A stretch of DNA of 64,000 nucleotides from Diaphorobacter caeni (GTDB taxonomy: Bacteria > Pseudomonadota > Gammaproteobacteria > Burkholderiales > Burkholderiaceae_C): positions 434,001 to 498,000 of the forward strand of contig NZ_JADKYZ010000002.1 of assembly GCF_015354245.1 (NCBI RefSeq). Direction: 5' to 3'. A model generated the notes under the pieces. The model worked only from the letters and a program-made list of their open reading frames with translations. It searched no databases and was not told the DNA's origin. Position numbers and translations under genes: made by a program. Positions 26,865 to 36,150 of the stretch are shown here, one piece after another. Within the stretch, counting starts at the first letter, position 1. The number at the start of each line of letters is the position of its first letter.

Positions 26865-27796
26865 GCAATTGTCTCCTTGGTCTGGCGGCTGCCGAGCACC
26901 TCCTCGCGCAGCTCGGCCCACAGGCGGGCGCTGAGCGCGCCGTAGCCTTCGCTGGCACGCACTTCGTAGGCTCCACGCGGGCGAGCCAATGTCACCTCGA
27001 TGTCTGCCTTGAGCGTGCCGGGGCGTGATGTCATCACGAGCGCGCGATCGCTGAGGACCAATGCCTCATCAATCGAATGCGTGATGAACAGCACGGTCTT
27101 TCTGGACTCCTCCCAGATGCGCAGGAGTTCCTCCTGCAGGATGGCCTTGTTCTGCTCGTCCAACGCGGCAAAGGGCTCATCCATCAACAGAATTTCGGGG
27201 TCGTTGGCAAACGCTCTCGCGATGGACACGCGCTGCTTCATGCCGCCCGAGAGCTGGTGCGGATAGGCCTGTCTGAACGCCGTGAGGCCCACCTTGTCGA
27301 TGTAGTGCGAGACCACCTCGTTGCGCTCGGCACGCGGCACGCCGCGCATGCGCAGCCCGTACTCGACGTTCTTTTCCACCGTCATCCAGGGAAAGACGGA
27401 CTGCTCCTGGAACACCATGGAGTGCAGCGGCTTGCTGCGGTCAAAGTGCGCCAGTTCGAGCTCGCCGCTGGTGTGGGTTTCGAGCCCCGCGATGATGCGC
27501 AACAGTGTGGATTTGCCGCAGCCCGATGGTCCGACAATGCAGCAGAACTGGCCTTGGTAGATGTCGAGCGTCACGTCGGACAGCGCTGTGACGCGGCTGC
27601 CCCGGCTGATGAACTCCTTGCCGAGTTGGCGCGCACTGATCTGCGGAACCACGGCTGAAGGATCACGAGGTATCGGCTTGATCGCATCGATCCGCGCCGT
27701 GTTCGGCGGCGACCTCTCGGCGATGTGGGGCTGCTGTGGCGCGAACGTCGGCGTGACTCGACCAGGCAACGGGCGATCGACTTGCAATACGGACAT
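26861..27796 (-). CDS. NitT/TauT-type ABC transporter ATP-binding protein
   Basis: A 311-aa ATPase. Walker A GPSGCGKSTLL (about residue 98), Q-loop MVFQEQSVFPW, signature LSGGMKQRVSIARAF, Walker B ILLMDEPFAALD and FITHSIDEALVLSD are intact. It carries an unusual proline-rich N-terminal extension of roughly 55 residues before the nucleotide-binding domain (SARQLGKEF). ATG at 27796 has GGAGACA upstream. It is the first gene of its three-gene operon. The 272-bp region to 28068 holds the amidohydrolase terminator and otherwise nothing I can assign. Confidence 0.93.
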   Translation of the reverse strand: MSVLQVDRPLPGRVTPTFAPQQPHIAERSPPNTARIDAIKPIPRDPSAVVPQISARQLGKEFISRGSRVTALSDVTLDIYQGQFCCIVGPSGCGKSTLLRIIAGLETHTSGELELAHFDRSKPLHSMVFQEQSVFPWMTVEKNVEYGLRMRGVPRAERNEVVSHYIDKVGLTAFRQAYPHQLSGGMKQRVSIARAFANDPEILLMDEPFAALDEQNKAILQEELLRIWEESRKTVLFITHSIDEALVLSDRALVMTSRPGTLKADIEVTLARPRGAYEVRASEGYGALSARLWAELREEVLGSRQTKETIA

Positions 27797-28000
27797 GGTG
27801 GTGTGTCTCCGTTGAGTTGAGGTAGGTTTCTCCGCGCTTGAGACACGAAAAATCCATGCAATGAAGACTAAGACGCGATGCCGAAAAGCGCGTAACCTCA
27901 CTTTCCTGACACTTACCCATTCGTCCGAAATTGCGGGTCAACGCTTGCGTTCGAGACGATCCGACAAGTGCTGAGGAACAGTCGCGCGGCGCAGTCCTAC

Positions 28001-28032
28001 AAAAAAGGCCCTCTGCTTGCGCAAAGGGCCTT
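28001..28032 (-). terminator. Terminator of amidohydrolase gene
   Basis: On the minus strand an 8-bp perfect stem AAGGCCCT / AGGGCCTT with a 12-nt loop is followed by a T run. It lies 36 bp after the amidohydrolase stop codon. Confidence 0.8.
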
Positions 28033-28068
28033 GTCGATTCCGCTTCAACGATCGCCGAAGCGGCCGGA

Positions 28069-29478
28069 TCAGTTCTTCTGCGCCGCCAGCATGTAGTCCA
28101 CCGCCATGTTCGACAGCGCACGCACGCCGTAGATCATCGACGACTCGTCCGCGAAGAACAGCGGGGAGTGGTTGTTGGGCGCGGTGTTGGGGTCCTTGTC
28201 CTTGGGCGTGACGCCGAGGTAGAAGAACATGCCCGGCGCTTCCTGCTGGTAGAACGAGAAGTCTTCCGAGGCCGCGGACTTGGGCTGCACGCCGTAGTTG
28301 CCCTTGCCGGCGACGCGCTCCAGCGTGGGGCCCATCTGCGCGACGAGGTCGGCGGGGTTGACCACCGCGTTGTAGAGTTCGACGACCCGCACCTTGGCCT
28401 TGGCGCCCGAGCTTTCAGCGATGTGCTCGGCCGTGGTGGCCAGGCGCTTGTGGATGTCCTTCTTCATGCCCTCGTCATACGTGCGGATGGTGCCGATCAT
28501 CGACACCTTGTCGGGAATGATGTTCATGCGGTTGCCGCCGTTGATCGCACCCACGGTGACCACGGCGGGCTCCATGCCGATGTTGGCCTGGCGGCTGATG
28601 ATGGTCTGGATGCCGGTGATGATCTGCGCGCTCGCGACGATCGGATCGACGCCTGACCACGGACGTGCGCCGTGCGTCTGCTTGCCGGTCACGTCGATCC
28701 AGAACTGGTCCGCCGACGACATGGCCGGGCCCGGACGCCACGCGATGTAGCCGGCGGGATAGGCGCTCGAGACATGCAGGCCGAAAACCGCGTCGACCTT
28801 GGGGTTCTGCATCACGCCTTCCTTGACCATCTGCTTGGCGCCCCAGATCTTCTCGCCGTCGGGCTCGAAGGTCGCGGGAGATTCCTCGGCGGGCTGGAAG
28901 ATGAACTTCACGCTGCCGGGCAACTGCGCCTTCATGCCGGCCAGCACTTCGGCGGTCGCCATCAGCATGGCGACGTGGGTGTCGTGGCCGCAGGCGTGCA
29001 TCACGTCCACTTCCTTGCCGAGGTACTGGCTCTTGGCCTTCGATGCGAACGGCAGTTCGTTCTGCTCCTTCACCGGCAGCGCATCCATGTCGGCACGCAG
29101 CGCCACCACCGGGCCGGGCTTGCCGCCCTTGAGCAGGCCGACCACGCCGGTCACGGCCACGCCGGTCTTCACCTCCATGCCGAGCTTGCGCAGGTGCTCC
29201 GCGACCAGCGCCGCCGTGCGCGTTTCAAGATTGCCGAGTTCGGGGTGCTGATGAATGTCGCGGCGCCATGCGATGAGCTGCTGCTCGATGGCCTTGGCAC
29301 GCTGGTCGATCTGCGCGTGCAGCGTCTGTGCCTGCGCGCTCTGGATGGCGGCCAACGCGGCCTGCGGCGCTTGCTGCGCCTGTGCGCCAGCCGCCAGAGC
29401 CAGGGTGGTGAACGCCGCCAGCGCCGCGCGCTGGATGGCCTTGTGCTTGCGAGAGGACTTGCGGTCGCTCTGGGTCAT
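28069..29478 (-). CDS. M20 family amidohydrolase, exported
   Basis: A 469-aa metallo-amidohydrolase of the hippurate hydrolase/N-acyl-amino-acid deacylase group. It has a basic start and a signal peptide (about residues 1-34, ending AGAQA), so it probably acts in the periplasm, unlike most cytosolic relatives. Metal ligands: ALRADMDALPV, HACGHDTHVAML and FQPAEES; the dimerisation domain includes THGARPW; SEDFSFYQ carries the last ligand region. Substrate unknown. It stands alone with its own terminator. ATG at 29478 has GGAGA upstream. Confidence 0.9.
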   Translation of the reverse strand: MTQSDRKSSRKHKAIQRAALAAFTTLALAAGAQAQQAPQAALAAIQSAQAQTLHAQIDQRAKAIEQQLIAWRRDIHQHPELGNLETRTAALVAEHLRKLGMEVKTGVAVTGVVGLLKGGKPGPVVALRADMDALPVKEQNELPFASKAKSQYLGKEVDVMHACGHDTHVAMLMATAEVLAGMKAQLPGSVKFIFQPAEESPATFEPDGEKIWGAKQMVKEGVMQNPKVDAVFGLHVSSAYPAGYIAWRPGPAMSSADQFWIDVTGKQTHGARPWSGVDPIVASAQIITGIQTIISRQANIGMEPAVVTVGAINGGNRMNIIPDKVSMIGTIRTYDEGMKKDIHKRLATTAEHIAESSGAKAKVRVVELYNAVVNPADLVAQMGPTLERVAGKGNYGVQPKSAASEDFSFYQQEAPGMFFYLGVTPKDKDPNTAPNNHSPLFFADESSMIYGVRALSNMAVDYMLAAQKN

Positions 29479-29753
29479 GAAGTGTCTCCAAAAATGCTGA
29501 ATTTGCGCTGCCACAGCCCCGGTGTCCACCGCTGGTCGCGGCAGCGTCAACGGGCTCCGTGACGACGTTTGATTGTAGGTGTGCTCTCACTTCCCAAAAG
29601 CATCCTTGCGTGCTTTGAACGAGGATTCCACGGAGGCCTGAGCAAGCTCCCACTTCGGCCTCCATACGCTTAACCACGCAAAAATCAACTGCGGACAGCC
29701 CTAAATCCACGCAGCGACACACAACTGTCACATACATGTAGACTTGAGCGACA

Positions 29754-31472
29754 GTGAAGCATTTGTTGAATCTCTTAGCCGCCATCGCGTTACTCGTGTG
29801 GGGAAGCCACCTGGTACGAACCGGCGTGCTGCGCGTCTTCGGGGCCAATCTCCGATCCCTTCTTGCCCGCAGCATGGGCAACCGGTTCACGGCTGCGCTC
29901 TCCGGCATGGGCGTCACCGCGCTGGTGCAGTCGAGCACCGCCACGTCGCTGATGACCTCGTCCTTCGTCGGACAGGGCCTCATCGCCCTGCCGGCCGCGC
30001 TCGCCGTGATGCGGGGCGCGGATGTCGGCACCGCGCTCATGTCGGTGCTGTTTTCCGTCGATCTGTCCTGGCTCTCGCCCGTGTTCATTCTGGTCGGCGT
30101 GATCCTGTTCGTCACCCGCCAGGCCAGCACCGCCGGCCGCGTCGGCCGGGTGCTCATCGGCCTCGGCCTGATGCTGCTCGCGCTCGAGATGGTGGTGCAG
30201 GCCAGCGAGCCGATGCTCGCGTCTCCCATCATCAAGGCCATGCTGAACTCCATCAGCAGCGACATCTTCATGGAACTGGTGATGGGCTGCGTGCTGGCCG
30301 TGGTGGCCTATTCCAGCCTGGCCATCGTGCTGCTGATCTCGGCCATGGCGGCATCGAACGTGGTGCCGCTCGACGTGGCCCTCGGACTCGTGCTCGGCGC
30401 CAACCTCGGCAGTGGCCTGCTGGCCGTGATGACCACCGCCAAATCCGCCGTCGAAGTGCGCCAGGTCACCGTCGGCAACATGGTCTTCAAGGTGCTCGGC
30501 GTGATCATCATGACGCCCTTCATCGGCGCATGGATGAAGTACGTGCAGCCGCTGCTCCCCAATGCCGCGCAGAGCGTCGTGCTGTTCCATCTGGCCTACA
30601 ACATCATCATCAGCGTCGGCTTCATCGGCTTCACCCAGTGGGTCGCCGAGCTCATGACCAAGTTGATGCCCAAGCCCGTGGAAGACAAGCCGCGCCGCCC
30701 GCATCACCTCGACCCGTCCGCGCTCTCCACCCCATCTCTGGCCATCTCCTGCGCCGCCCGCGAGGCCCTCTATCAGGCCGACGTGGTGGAGACCATGCTC
30801 ACCGGCATGCTCGACGTGATCCAAAAGAACGACGAACAGCAGGCCGAGCGCATCCGCAAGATGGACGATGAAGTTGACCAGCTCTACTCCGCCATCAAGT
30901 ACTACCTCACCAAGATCTCGCGCGAGGCCCTCGGCGAAGAGGAAAGCAAGCGCTGGGCCGACATCATCAGCTTCACCATCAACATGGAGCAGATCGGCGA
31001 CATCATCGAGCGCGTGATCATCGACATCGAAGACAAGAAGATCAAGAAGGGCCGCAAGTTCTCCGAAGCCGGCATGGCCGAAATCACCGAACTGCACGGC
31101 CGCCTGGTCAGCAACCTGCGGCTCGGCATGAGCGTGTTCCTGAACGGCAACGTGCGCGACGCCAAGCGGCTGCTCGAAGAGAAGGTGCGCTTCCGGGATC
31201 TGGAGCGCACGTACTCCACGACCCATCTGGCCAGGTTGTCCGAAAACACCATGCAGAGCATCGAGACGAGCTCGCTGCACATCGATCTGATCAGCGATCT
31301 CAAGCGGATCAATTCGCTGATCTGCTCGATTGCCTATCCGATTCTGGAGTCGGCCGGGGAATTGGTTCCCAGCCGGGTGAAGGCGATCAACGAGGCGGCT
31401 GCCAATGCTGCACCGAGTGGCGCGTCGCATGCGGCGGGTGGGGGGGCTGGCGTTGAGCACAGCAATGCTTGA
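29754..31472 (+). CDS. Na/Pi cotransporter family protein with PhoU-like domain
   Basis: A 572-aa membrane transporter for sodium-coupled phosphate movement. The N-terminal ~330 residues form a PNaS-type domain with about eight hydrophobic helices and two QSS-type repeats (ALVQSSTATSLMTSSF and the matching AYSSLAIVLLISAMAAS). Residues ~340-530 form a helical PhoU-like domain (IRKMDDEVDQLYSAIKYYLTKIS). Start is GTG at 29754, which gives the usual MKHLLNLLAAIALLVWG opening. The 275-bp upstream region shows nothing certain. Confidence 0.92.
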   Translation: MKHLLNLLAAIALLVWGSHLVRTGVLRVFGANLRSLLARSMGNRFTAALSGMGVTALVQSSTATSLMTSSFVGQGLIALPAALAVMRGADVGTALMSVLFSVDLSWLSPVFILVGVILFVTRQASTAGRVGRVLIGLGLMLLALEMVVQASEPMLASPIIKAMLNSISSDIFMELVMGCVLAVVAYSSLAIVLLISAMAASNVVPLDVALGLVLGANLGSGLLAVMTTAKSAVEVRQVTVGNMVFKVLGVIIMTPFIGAWMKYVQPLLPNAAQSVVLFHLAYNIIISVGFIGFTQWVAELMTKLMPKPVEDKPRRPHHLDPSALSTPSLAISCAAREALYQADVVETMLTGMLDVIQKNDEQQAERIRKMDDEVDQLYSAIKYYLTKISREALGEEESKRWADIISFTINMEQIGDIIERVIIDIEDKKIKKGRKFSEAGMAEITELHGRLVSNLRLGMSVFLNGNVRDAKRLLEEKVRFRDLERTYSTTHLARLSENTMQSIETSSLHIDLISDLKRINSLICSIAYPILESAGELVPSRVKAINEAAANAAPSGASHAAGGGAGVEHSNA

Positions 31473-31492
31473 GGGGGCTGTTCCTCTATTGC

Positions 31493-31516
31493 TTGTGTTT
31501 GTGTTTGTGTTTGTGC
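31493..31516. repeat. (TTTGTG)n simple repeat
   Basis: Four tandem units of TTGTGT/TTTGTG directly precede the left arm of the inverted-repeat element. A similar AAAC/GAAC-rich stretch (32027-32052) follows the right arm, so the simple repeats are also in mirror position. Confidence 0.7.
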
Positions 31517-31531
31517 TTCTGCTGTGGCGTT

Positions 31532-32026
31532 GAGGGCGAAGGCCGGGTCTCGCCCCGGCGGGCGAGTAACTTGTCGCTTGCGCGCGAAAAGTCACCAAAA
31601 GCGCGCTTTGAAGTCCTCCGGCGGAACTCGCTTTGCGCTGCGCGCGCCGCTCGGACAACCGCCGGAAATCAGTCTAGAAGAGGTGTTTGCGGCACGTTGC
31701 TTCGCTCGTGCCGGGGTGCTTGCAAAGTTGGGTTGAGGGGCAGACGCCCACTGCTCTTTTGAGTGACGCTGATCCCGCAAGCAAATCAACAATCCCGCAG
31801 CGCTGATGCCCCAGCATCTCGCGAAGTCGCGAGATGTTCGGCACGAGCGCAGCGATGTGCCGAACACACCTCTTGGTTAAGCACTAGCTCGCGGCGGTTG
31901 CCCGAGCGGCGCGCGCAGCGCAAAGCGAGTTCTGCCGCGGGTATTGAAAAGCGCGTTTTGGGTTACTTTTTGCGCGCAAGCAAAAAGTGACTCCGCCGCC
32001 GGGCGGAACTCCCGGCCTCCGCCCTC
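31532..32026. repeat. ~500-bp imperfect inverted-repeat element
   Basis: Arms of about 190 bp (31532-31714 and 31839-32026) are inverted copies of each other. The best block is 31624-31664 against 31892-31932, nearly identical over 41 bp. The outer parts match around a self-palindromic core of the type ACTTTTTGCTTGCGCGC. The inner arms match at 31680-31713 and 31839-31872. The centre contains a perfect 9-bp hairpin, CATCTCGCG/CGCGAGATG (31815-31836). No gene is supported in the 587-bp gap 31473-32059. It resembles paired REP-like elements common between genes in Comamonadaceae. Confidence 0.8.
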
Positions 32027-32059
32027 AAAAAAACAAACAAACGAACGAACAAACCAAAG

Positions 32060-33079
32060 TCACCCCTTGGCAACAGGCGCCACTCCAGCAGCCTGCGCAG
32101 AGGACTCAGCCTCCTCAGGCCGCCGCGCATACCGCTGCGCCAACACCGCACACACCATCAACTGGAGTTGATGAAAGATCATCAACGGCAACACGATCAG
32201 GCCCGCATCCGCAGAAGGAAAGATCACCTTCGCCATCGGAACGCCGCTGATCAGGCTCTTCTTGGAGCCGCAGAAGACGATCGTGATTTCGTCTTCCTTG
32301 TCAAAACCGAGCTTGCGCGAGATGAACGTGGTGAACAGCAGCACGATGGCCAGAATGATCGCGCTCACCAGGAGCAGTCCGAGCAGTGCGGTCAAGGGGA
32401 GCTGGCGCCAGATGCCCGCGACCACGGCCGCGCTGAATGCGGTGAAGACCACGAGCAGGATGGAGCCTTGGTCGACGACCTTCAGCACCTTGGCGTGCTT
32501 CTTCACGAAGTCTCCGATCCAGGGGCGCAGCAGGTGGCCGGCGATGAAGGGCAGCAACAGTTGCAGCATGATCTTGCCGATGCTGTCGAGCGCATCGTGG
32601 TGCGCCTCGCCGGCCTGCGGCAGGACGATCTTCACGAGCAGCGGGGTGACGACGATGCCGAGCAGCGTCGAGGCCGACGCGCTGCAGATCGCGGCGGGCA
32701 TGTTGCCGCGGGCCATGGCGGTGAAGGCGATCGCCGATTGCACGGTGGCGGGCAGCACGCAGAGGTACAGCACGCCAGTGTAGAGCTGTGGCGTGACCAG
32801 CGGTTCGAGGACCGGGCGCAGCCCCACGCCGACGATGGGAAACAGGATGAAGGTGGTGGCGAACACCAGCAGGTGCAGCCGCCAGTGGCCGATGCCCGCA
32901 AGAATCGCCTCGCGCGAGAGTTTGGCTCCGTGCAGGAAGAACAGCAGCGCGACGGCTGCCGTGGTGACGCCCTCAAAGAAATGGGCCACCTGTCCGGAGA
33001 CGGGCGCGAAGCTCGCCAATGCCACCGTGGTGATGAGCATCAGCGTGAAGTTGTCGGGAAGGAAGCGGGAGCGAGCCAT
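32060..33079 (-). CDS. Bile acid:sodium symporter family protein (YfeH-like)
   Basis: A 339-aa inner-membrane protein with about ten hydrophobic helices, of the SBF-like group of the BASS superfamily. Seen: FFLHGAKLSREAILAGIGHWR, LYLCVLPATVQSAIAFTAMARGN, and FCGSKKSLISGVPMAKVIF, which are conserved in the YfeH-type branch. The substrate of this branch is unknown; true bile-acid transport is unlikely. ATG at 33079 is the first start with family similarity. It is divergent from a LysR gene 117 bp away, which is its likely regulator. Confidence 0.92.
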   Translation of the reverse strand: MARSRFLPDNFTLMLITTVALASFAPVSGQVAHFFEGVTTAAVALLFFLHGAKLSREAILAGIGHWRLHLLVFATTFILFPIVGVGLRPVLEPLVTPQLYTGVLYLCVLPATVQSAIAFTAMARGNMPAAICSASASTLLGIVVTPLLVKIVLPQAGEAHHDALDSIGKIMLQLLLPFIAGHLLRPWIGDFVKKHAKVLKVVDQGSILLVVFTAFSAAVVAGIWRQLPLTALLGLLLVSAIILAIVLLFTTFISRKLGFDKEDEITIVFCGSKKSLISGVPMAKVIFPSADAGLIVLPLMIFHQLQLMVCAVLAQRYARRPEEAESSAQAAGVAPVAKG

Positions 33080-33177
33080 GACGGGAACCTGACCACGAGG
33101 GGTCTGTGTGGGTTGGATGAGTACTGCTGCGGATTGGACCGCAGTGCGGGCACAAAGTAAAATCGATTTATCTGATA

Positions 33178-33194
33178 ATTTCATGAGTTGAAAT
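33178..33194. promoter_or_regulatory. LysR-type binding site
   Basis: Perfect 6-bp inverted repeat ATTTCA-N5-TGAAAT, matching the T-N11-A form of LysR-type operators. It ends one base before the LysR start codon and overlaps its ribosome binding region, as expected for autorepression. Confidence 0.6.
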
Positions 33195-33195
33195 C

Positions 33196-34182
33196 ATGAA
33201 TGTGACCTTGCGACAGCTGCAGGTGTTTCTCTCGGTGGCCGAGACGCGCAATTTCAGCCGCACCGGCGATCTCATCGGGCTCACTCAACCGGCCGTAAGC
33301 CGCAGCATCACCGAGCTGGAGGCGCAGCTGGGTCTGCAGCTGGTGAACCGCACGACGCGCGAGGTCGAGCTGACCGATGCGGGCCACAGCCTGGCCACGC
33401 GGCTGCCGCGCGTGCTCGACGATCTGGACTCCACTCTGCTCGACGTCGCCGGCATGGCGACCGGACGCCGGGGCCGGGTGCGCGTGGCGAGCAGCCCGAC
33501 GCTTTCGGCCAATCTCATGCCCGAATGCATCGCGCTGTGCCACGAACTGCATCCGGGCATGGAGCTGATGCTGCTCGACCGGGTGCAGAACGCGACGCTG
33601 GCGAGCGTGCTGTCGGGCGAGGTGGATTTCGGCGTGGTGATCGATCCCGAGGAGCGCGAGGCGCTGACCTGCGAGACGATCCTCAGCGAGCCGTTTCTGC
33701 TGGCATGCCCCAGGGATCATCGGCTCGCGGACCGACAGCAGGTGCGCTGGACGGACCTGAATGGTGAATCACTGGTGCTGCTGGATCACGCGTCGGGCAG
33801 CCGCCGCCTGATCGACGAGGTGCTTGCCAGACTCGGCGTGCATTGCACGATCGCGCAAGAGGTGGGCCACAGCACGACGATCTTTCGCATGCTTGAAGCG
33901 GGTCTCGGCGTCGCGGTGATTCCCAGAATGGCGCTGCCGCCACAGGGTTTTGCAGACGATTCCGCCCTCTGCATGCGCCCGCTCACCCCGCGCATGGACC
34001 GTCAGGTGATGCTGGTGCAGCGCCGCAATCGCGCGCTCTCGCCACTCGCGCAGACGGCCTGGCAACTGGTGCGCGAGCAGGCCTCCAAGCTGGCGGCGTC
34101 CAGCCCCTCGCCATCCGCCAAGCCGGTGCACGGCGGCACCGTCAAGAAGCACAAAAGGCAGCCCGGTCACCAGCCGAAATAG
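33196..34182 (+). CDS. LysR family transcriptional regulator
   Basis: A 328-aa regulator. N-terminal winged HTH: LRQLQVFLSVAETRNFSRTGDLIGLTQPAVSRSITELEAQLG (residues ~5-46). The effector domain runs from about 90 to 295 (RVRVASSPTLSANLMP, VVIDPEEREALTCE). The last ~35 residues are a Ser/Pro/Lys-rich tail. Divergent gene order points to control of the symporter at 32060-33079. Its 3' end overlaps the convergent NUDIX gene by 16 bp. Confidence 0.92.
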   Translation: MNVTLRQLQVFLSVAETRNFSRTGDLIGLTQPAVSRSITELEAQLGLQLVNRTTREVELTDAGHSLATRLPRVLDDLDSTLLDVAGMATGRRGRVRVASSPTLSANLMPECIALCHELHPGMELMLLDRVQNATLASVLSGEVDFGVVIDPEEREALTCETILSEPFLLACPRDHRLADRQQVRWTDLNGESLVLLDHASGSRRLIDEVLARLGVHCTIAQEVGHSTTIFRMLEAGLGVAVIPRMALPPQGFADDSALCMRPLTPRMDRQVMLVQRRNRALSPLAQTAWQLVREQASKLAASSPSPSAKPVHGGTVKKHKRQPGHQPK

Positions 34183-35003
34183 TCGGCCAGCAGCAGCGCC
34201 GCCTCGGGCGTGAATGCGCCGCGCGCGAGATGCTCGTGCACCACGTCCGTGGTCCACAGCTCGAAGCGCTCGACCTCGCCGTCCTGGTTCGCGGGCTCGA
34301 TCCCGGTGGGCACGGTGGCGGCAAACCAGTCGATGCGCTCGCGCATGTAGCCCGCGTTGTTTTCCTCTTCCGCCGGCTGCGCGAAATCGACATGGCCGCC
34401 ATGCCGCAGATCGCGCAGATCGGCCATGCGCAGGCCCGCCTCCTCCCAGGTCTCGCGCTCGAGCGCTTGCCTGAGCGAGTCGGCGGCCGAAACCATGCCG
34501 CCCATCAGCGTGTCCCACATGCCGGGGTTGTTGGCCTTGTTGAACGCGCGCTGCTGCACCCACATGCGGCCATCGGGCGCTGTGCCGATCAGGTGCACGG
34601 CGCAGGTCGCGATGCCCAACGGACGCACCGCGCCGCGCTCCACCGTGCCGACACGCTCGCCGCTCGGATCGAGCACGAGCAGCTGCTCGTTGCGCCACGG
34701 GCCGCACATGCCGGTTCGCCGCAGCGCTGCGGCCAGCAGGTTCATGGCCTCGGTGGGGTCGCCCTGAATCGAGCGCAGATGCCAGCCGTCATCGGCCCGC
34801 TGCAGCGCCCCGAACACCGGATCGATGAGGCCGCGCTGCACGATCTGCTCGAGCACGACGGACTCCACCGAGCCCACCACATGACCTTGCACCATCAGCG
34901 CATCGCGCGCTGCCAGCGGTGCGCGCTGCGCATGGGCGCGCGCCGTCGCCAGCCACGCGGGCGCGGGCGCGGGCGTTCCGATGCTTGCCTCGCTTGCCAG
35001 CAT
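34167..35003 (-). CDS. NUDIX hydrolase with N-terminal DUF4743 domain
   Basis: A 278-aa protein. Residues ~1-110 resemble the DUF4743 domain that precedes NUDIX in thiamine-pyrophosphate-related and fungal-like hydrolases. The C-terminal NUDIX box is GMVSAADSLRQALERETWEEAGL (split here as GMVSAAD, then RETWEEAGL), with D replacing the first E of the consensus. It probably cleaves a nucleoside-diphosphate-linked substrate. ATG at 35003 is used; an in-frame GTG at 35012 would add three residues. It lies 15 bp downstream of the quinone oxidoreductase gene and is probably co-transcribed with it. Confidence 0.87.
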   Translation of the reverse strand: MLASEASIGTPAPAPAWLATARAHAQRAPLAARDALMVQGHVVGSVESVVLEQIVQRGLIDPVFGALQRADDGWHLRSIQGDPTEAMNLLAAALRRTGMCGPWRNEQLLVLDPSGERVGTVERGAVRPLGIATCAVHLIGTAPDGRMWVQQRAFNKANNPGMWDTLMGGMVSAADSLRQALERETWEEAGLRMADLRDLRHGGHVDFAQPAEEENNAGYMRERIDWFAATVPTGIEPANQDGEVERFELWTTDVVHEHLARGAFTPEAALLLADYFGW

Positions 35004-35018
35004 GACCGCCACCCGCCC

Positions 35019-36005
35019 TCAATCCAGCGTGAGAATGGTCGACCCGGTCGTCTTGCGCGCTTCCAGATCGCGATGCGCCTGCTGCACGTCCTTGAGCGGG
35101 TAGCGCTGCTCGATGTGGATCTTCACCTCGCCGCTCGCCACCACGGCGAACAGATCATCAGCCATGGCCTGGGTGGCAGCGCGGTTGCTGATGTGGGTGA
35201 ACAGCGTCTGACGGGTCACGTAGATCGATCCGTACTTGCCCAGAATCGCCGGAGCGAACGGCGGCACCGGACCGGAGGCGTTGCCAAAGCTCGCCATCAG
35301 GCCGAACGGACGCAGACATTCAAGCGACTTGTCCCAGGTGTCCTTGCCCACCGAGTCGTACACCACCTTCACGCCCTTGCCGCCGGTGATCTCCTTCACG
35401 CGCGCAGCGAAATCCTCGGTGTTGTAGTTGATGGCATGCGCCGCGCCATTGGCGAGCGCGAGCTGGGTTTTGGCGTCCGAGCCCGCCGTGCCGATGAGCT
35501 GCAGGCCAAGCGCCTTCGCCCACTGGCAGGCGATCAGGCCCACGCCCCCGGCAGCCGCGTGGAACAGCACGAAGTCGCCCTTGTCGAGACCTTCTACCGG
35601 ACGCGCCTTCTTGAGCAGATACTGCGCGGTCAGGCCCTTGAGCATCATCGCCGCGCCGGTCTCGAAGCTGATCGCGTCGGGCAGCTTGCAGACGTTCATG
35701 GCGGGCATCACGCGTGCCTCGCAGTAACTGCCGGGCGGCTGACCCGCGTAGGCCGCGCGGTCGCCCACCTGCAGGTGCGTGACGCCCTCGCCCACCGCCT
35801 CGATCACGCCGGAGGCTTCCATGCCGATGCCCGCCGGCATCTTGAGCGGATACAGCCCCGTGCGGTGGTACACGTCGATGAAGTTCAGGCCAATGGCCTT
35901 GTGGCGGATGCGGATCTCTCCGGGTCCCGGATCGCCCACTTGCACGTCAACGAGTTGCAGCTCTTCGGGGCCGCCATGCTGGCGGATCTGTACGGCGAGG
36001 CTCAT
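35019..36005 (-). CDS. NADPH:quinone oxidoreductase, zeta-crystallin type
   Basis: A 328-aa zinc-independent medium-chain reductase that uses NADPH to reduce quinones. Family segments: GPGEIRIRHKAIGLNFIDVYHRTGLYP, the AAAGGVGLIACQWAKALG dinucleotide-binding loop (about residues 150-168), and VVYDSVGKDTWDKSLECL. The zinc-binding cysteines of alcohol dehydrogenases are missing, as expected. ATG at 36005 has AGGAGA upstream. Confidence 0.93.
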   Translation of the reverse strand: MSLAVQIRQHGGPEELQLVDVQVGDPGPGEIRIRHKAIGLNFIDVYHRTGLYPLKMPAGIGMEASGVIEAVGEGVTHLQVGDRAAYAGQPPGSYCEARVMPAMNVCKLPDAISFETGAAMMLKGLTAQYLLKKARPVEGLDKGDFVLFHAAAGGVGLIACQWAKALGLQLIGTAGSDAKTQLALANGAAHAINYNTEDFAARVKEITGGKGVKVVYDSVGKDTWDKSLECLRPFGLMASFGNASGPVPPFAPAILGKYGSIYVTRQTLFTHISNRAATQAMADDLFAVVASGEVKIHIEQRYPLKDVQQAHRDLEARKTTGSTILTLD

Positions 36006-36150
36006 GGCTTTGGATCTCCTGTGTCGTTGTGTGGTCGGATGAAAAAATCCCGAGTCAGCATCCTGCCACGATTCAAACACCCGCGCGCGCGTCGGCCCTC
36101 CCACGGTCCGGAATGCACGCCTCCCGGCCGCTACCTACAATCGCCCTCTC

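Noticed and set aside
24904-27796. Naming the NitT/TauT-type operon as ssu (alkanesulfonate) or tau (taurine)
   Set aside because: No monooxygenase or dioxygenase gene (ssuD, tauD) is linked, and the binding protein gives no ligand clue, so only the family is claimed.
29714-29742. Possible Pho box before the Na/Pi cotransporter
   Set aside because: Only one of three 11-bp-spaced units matches well, and the block ends 12 bp before the start codon, leaving no room for a -10 element.
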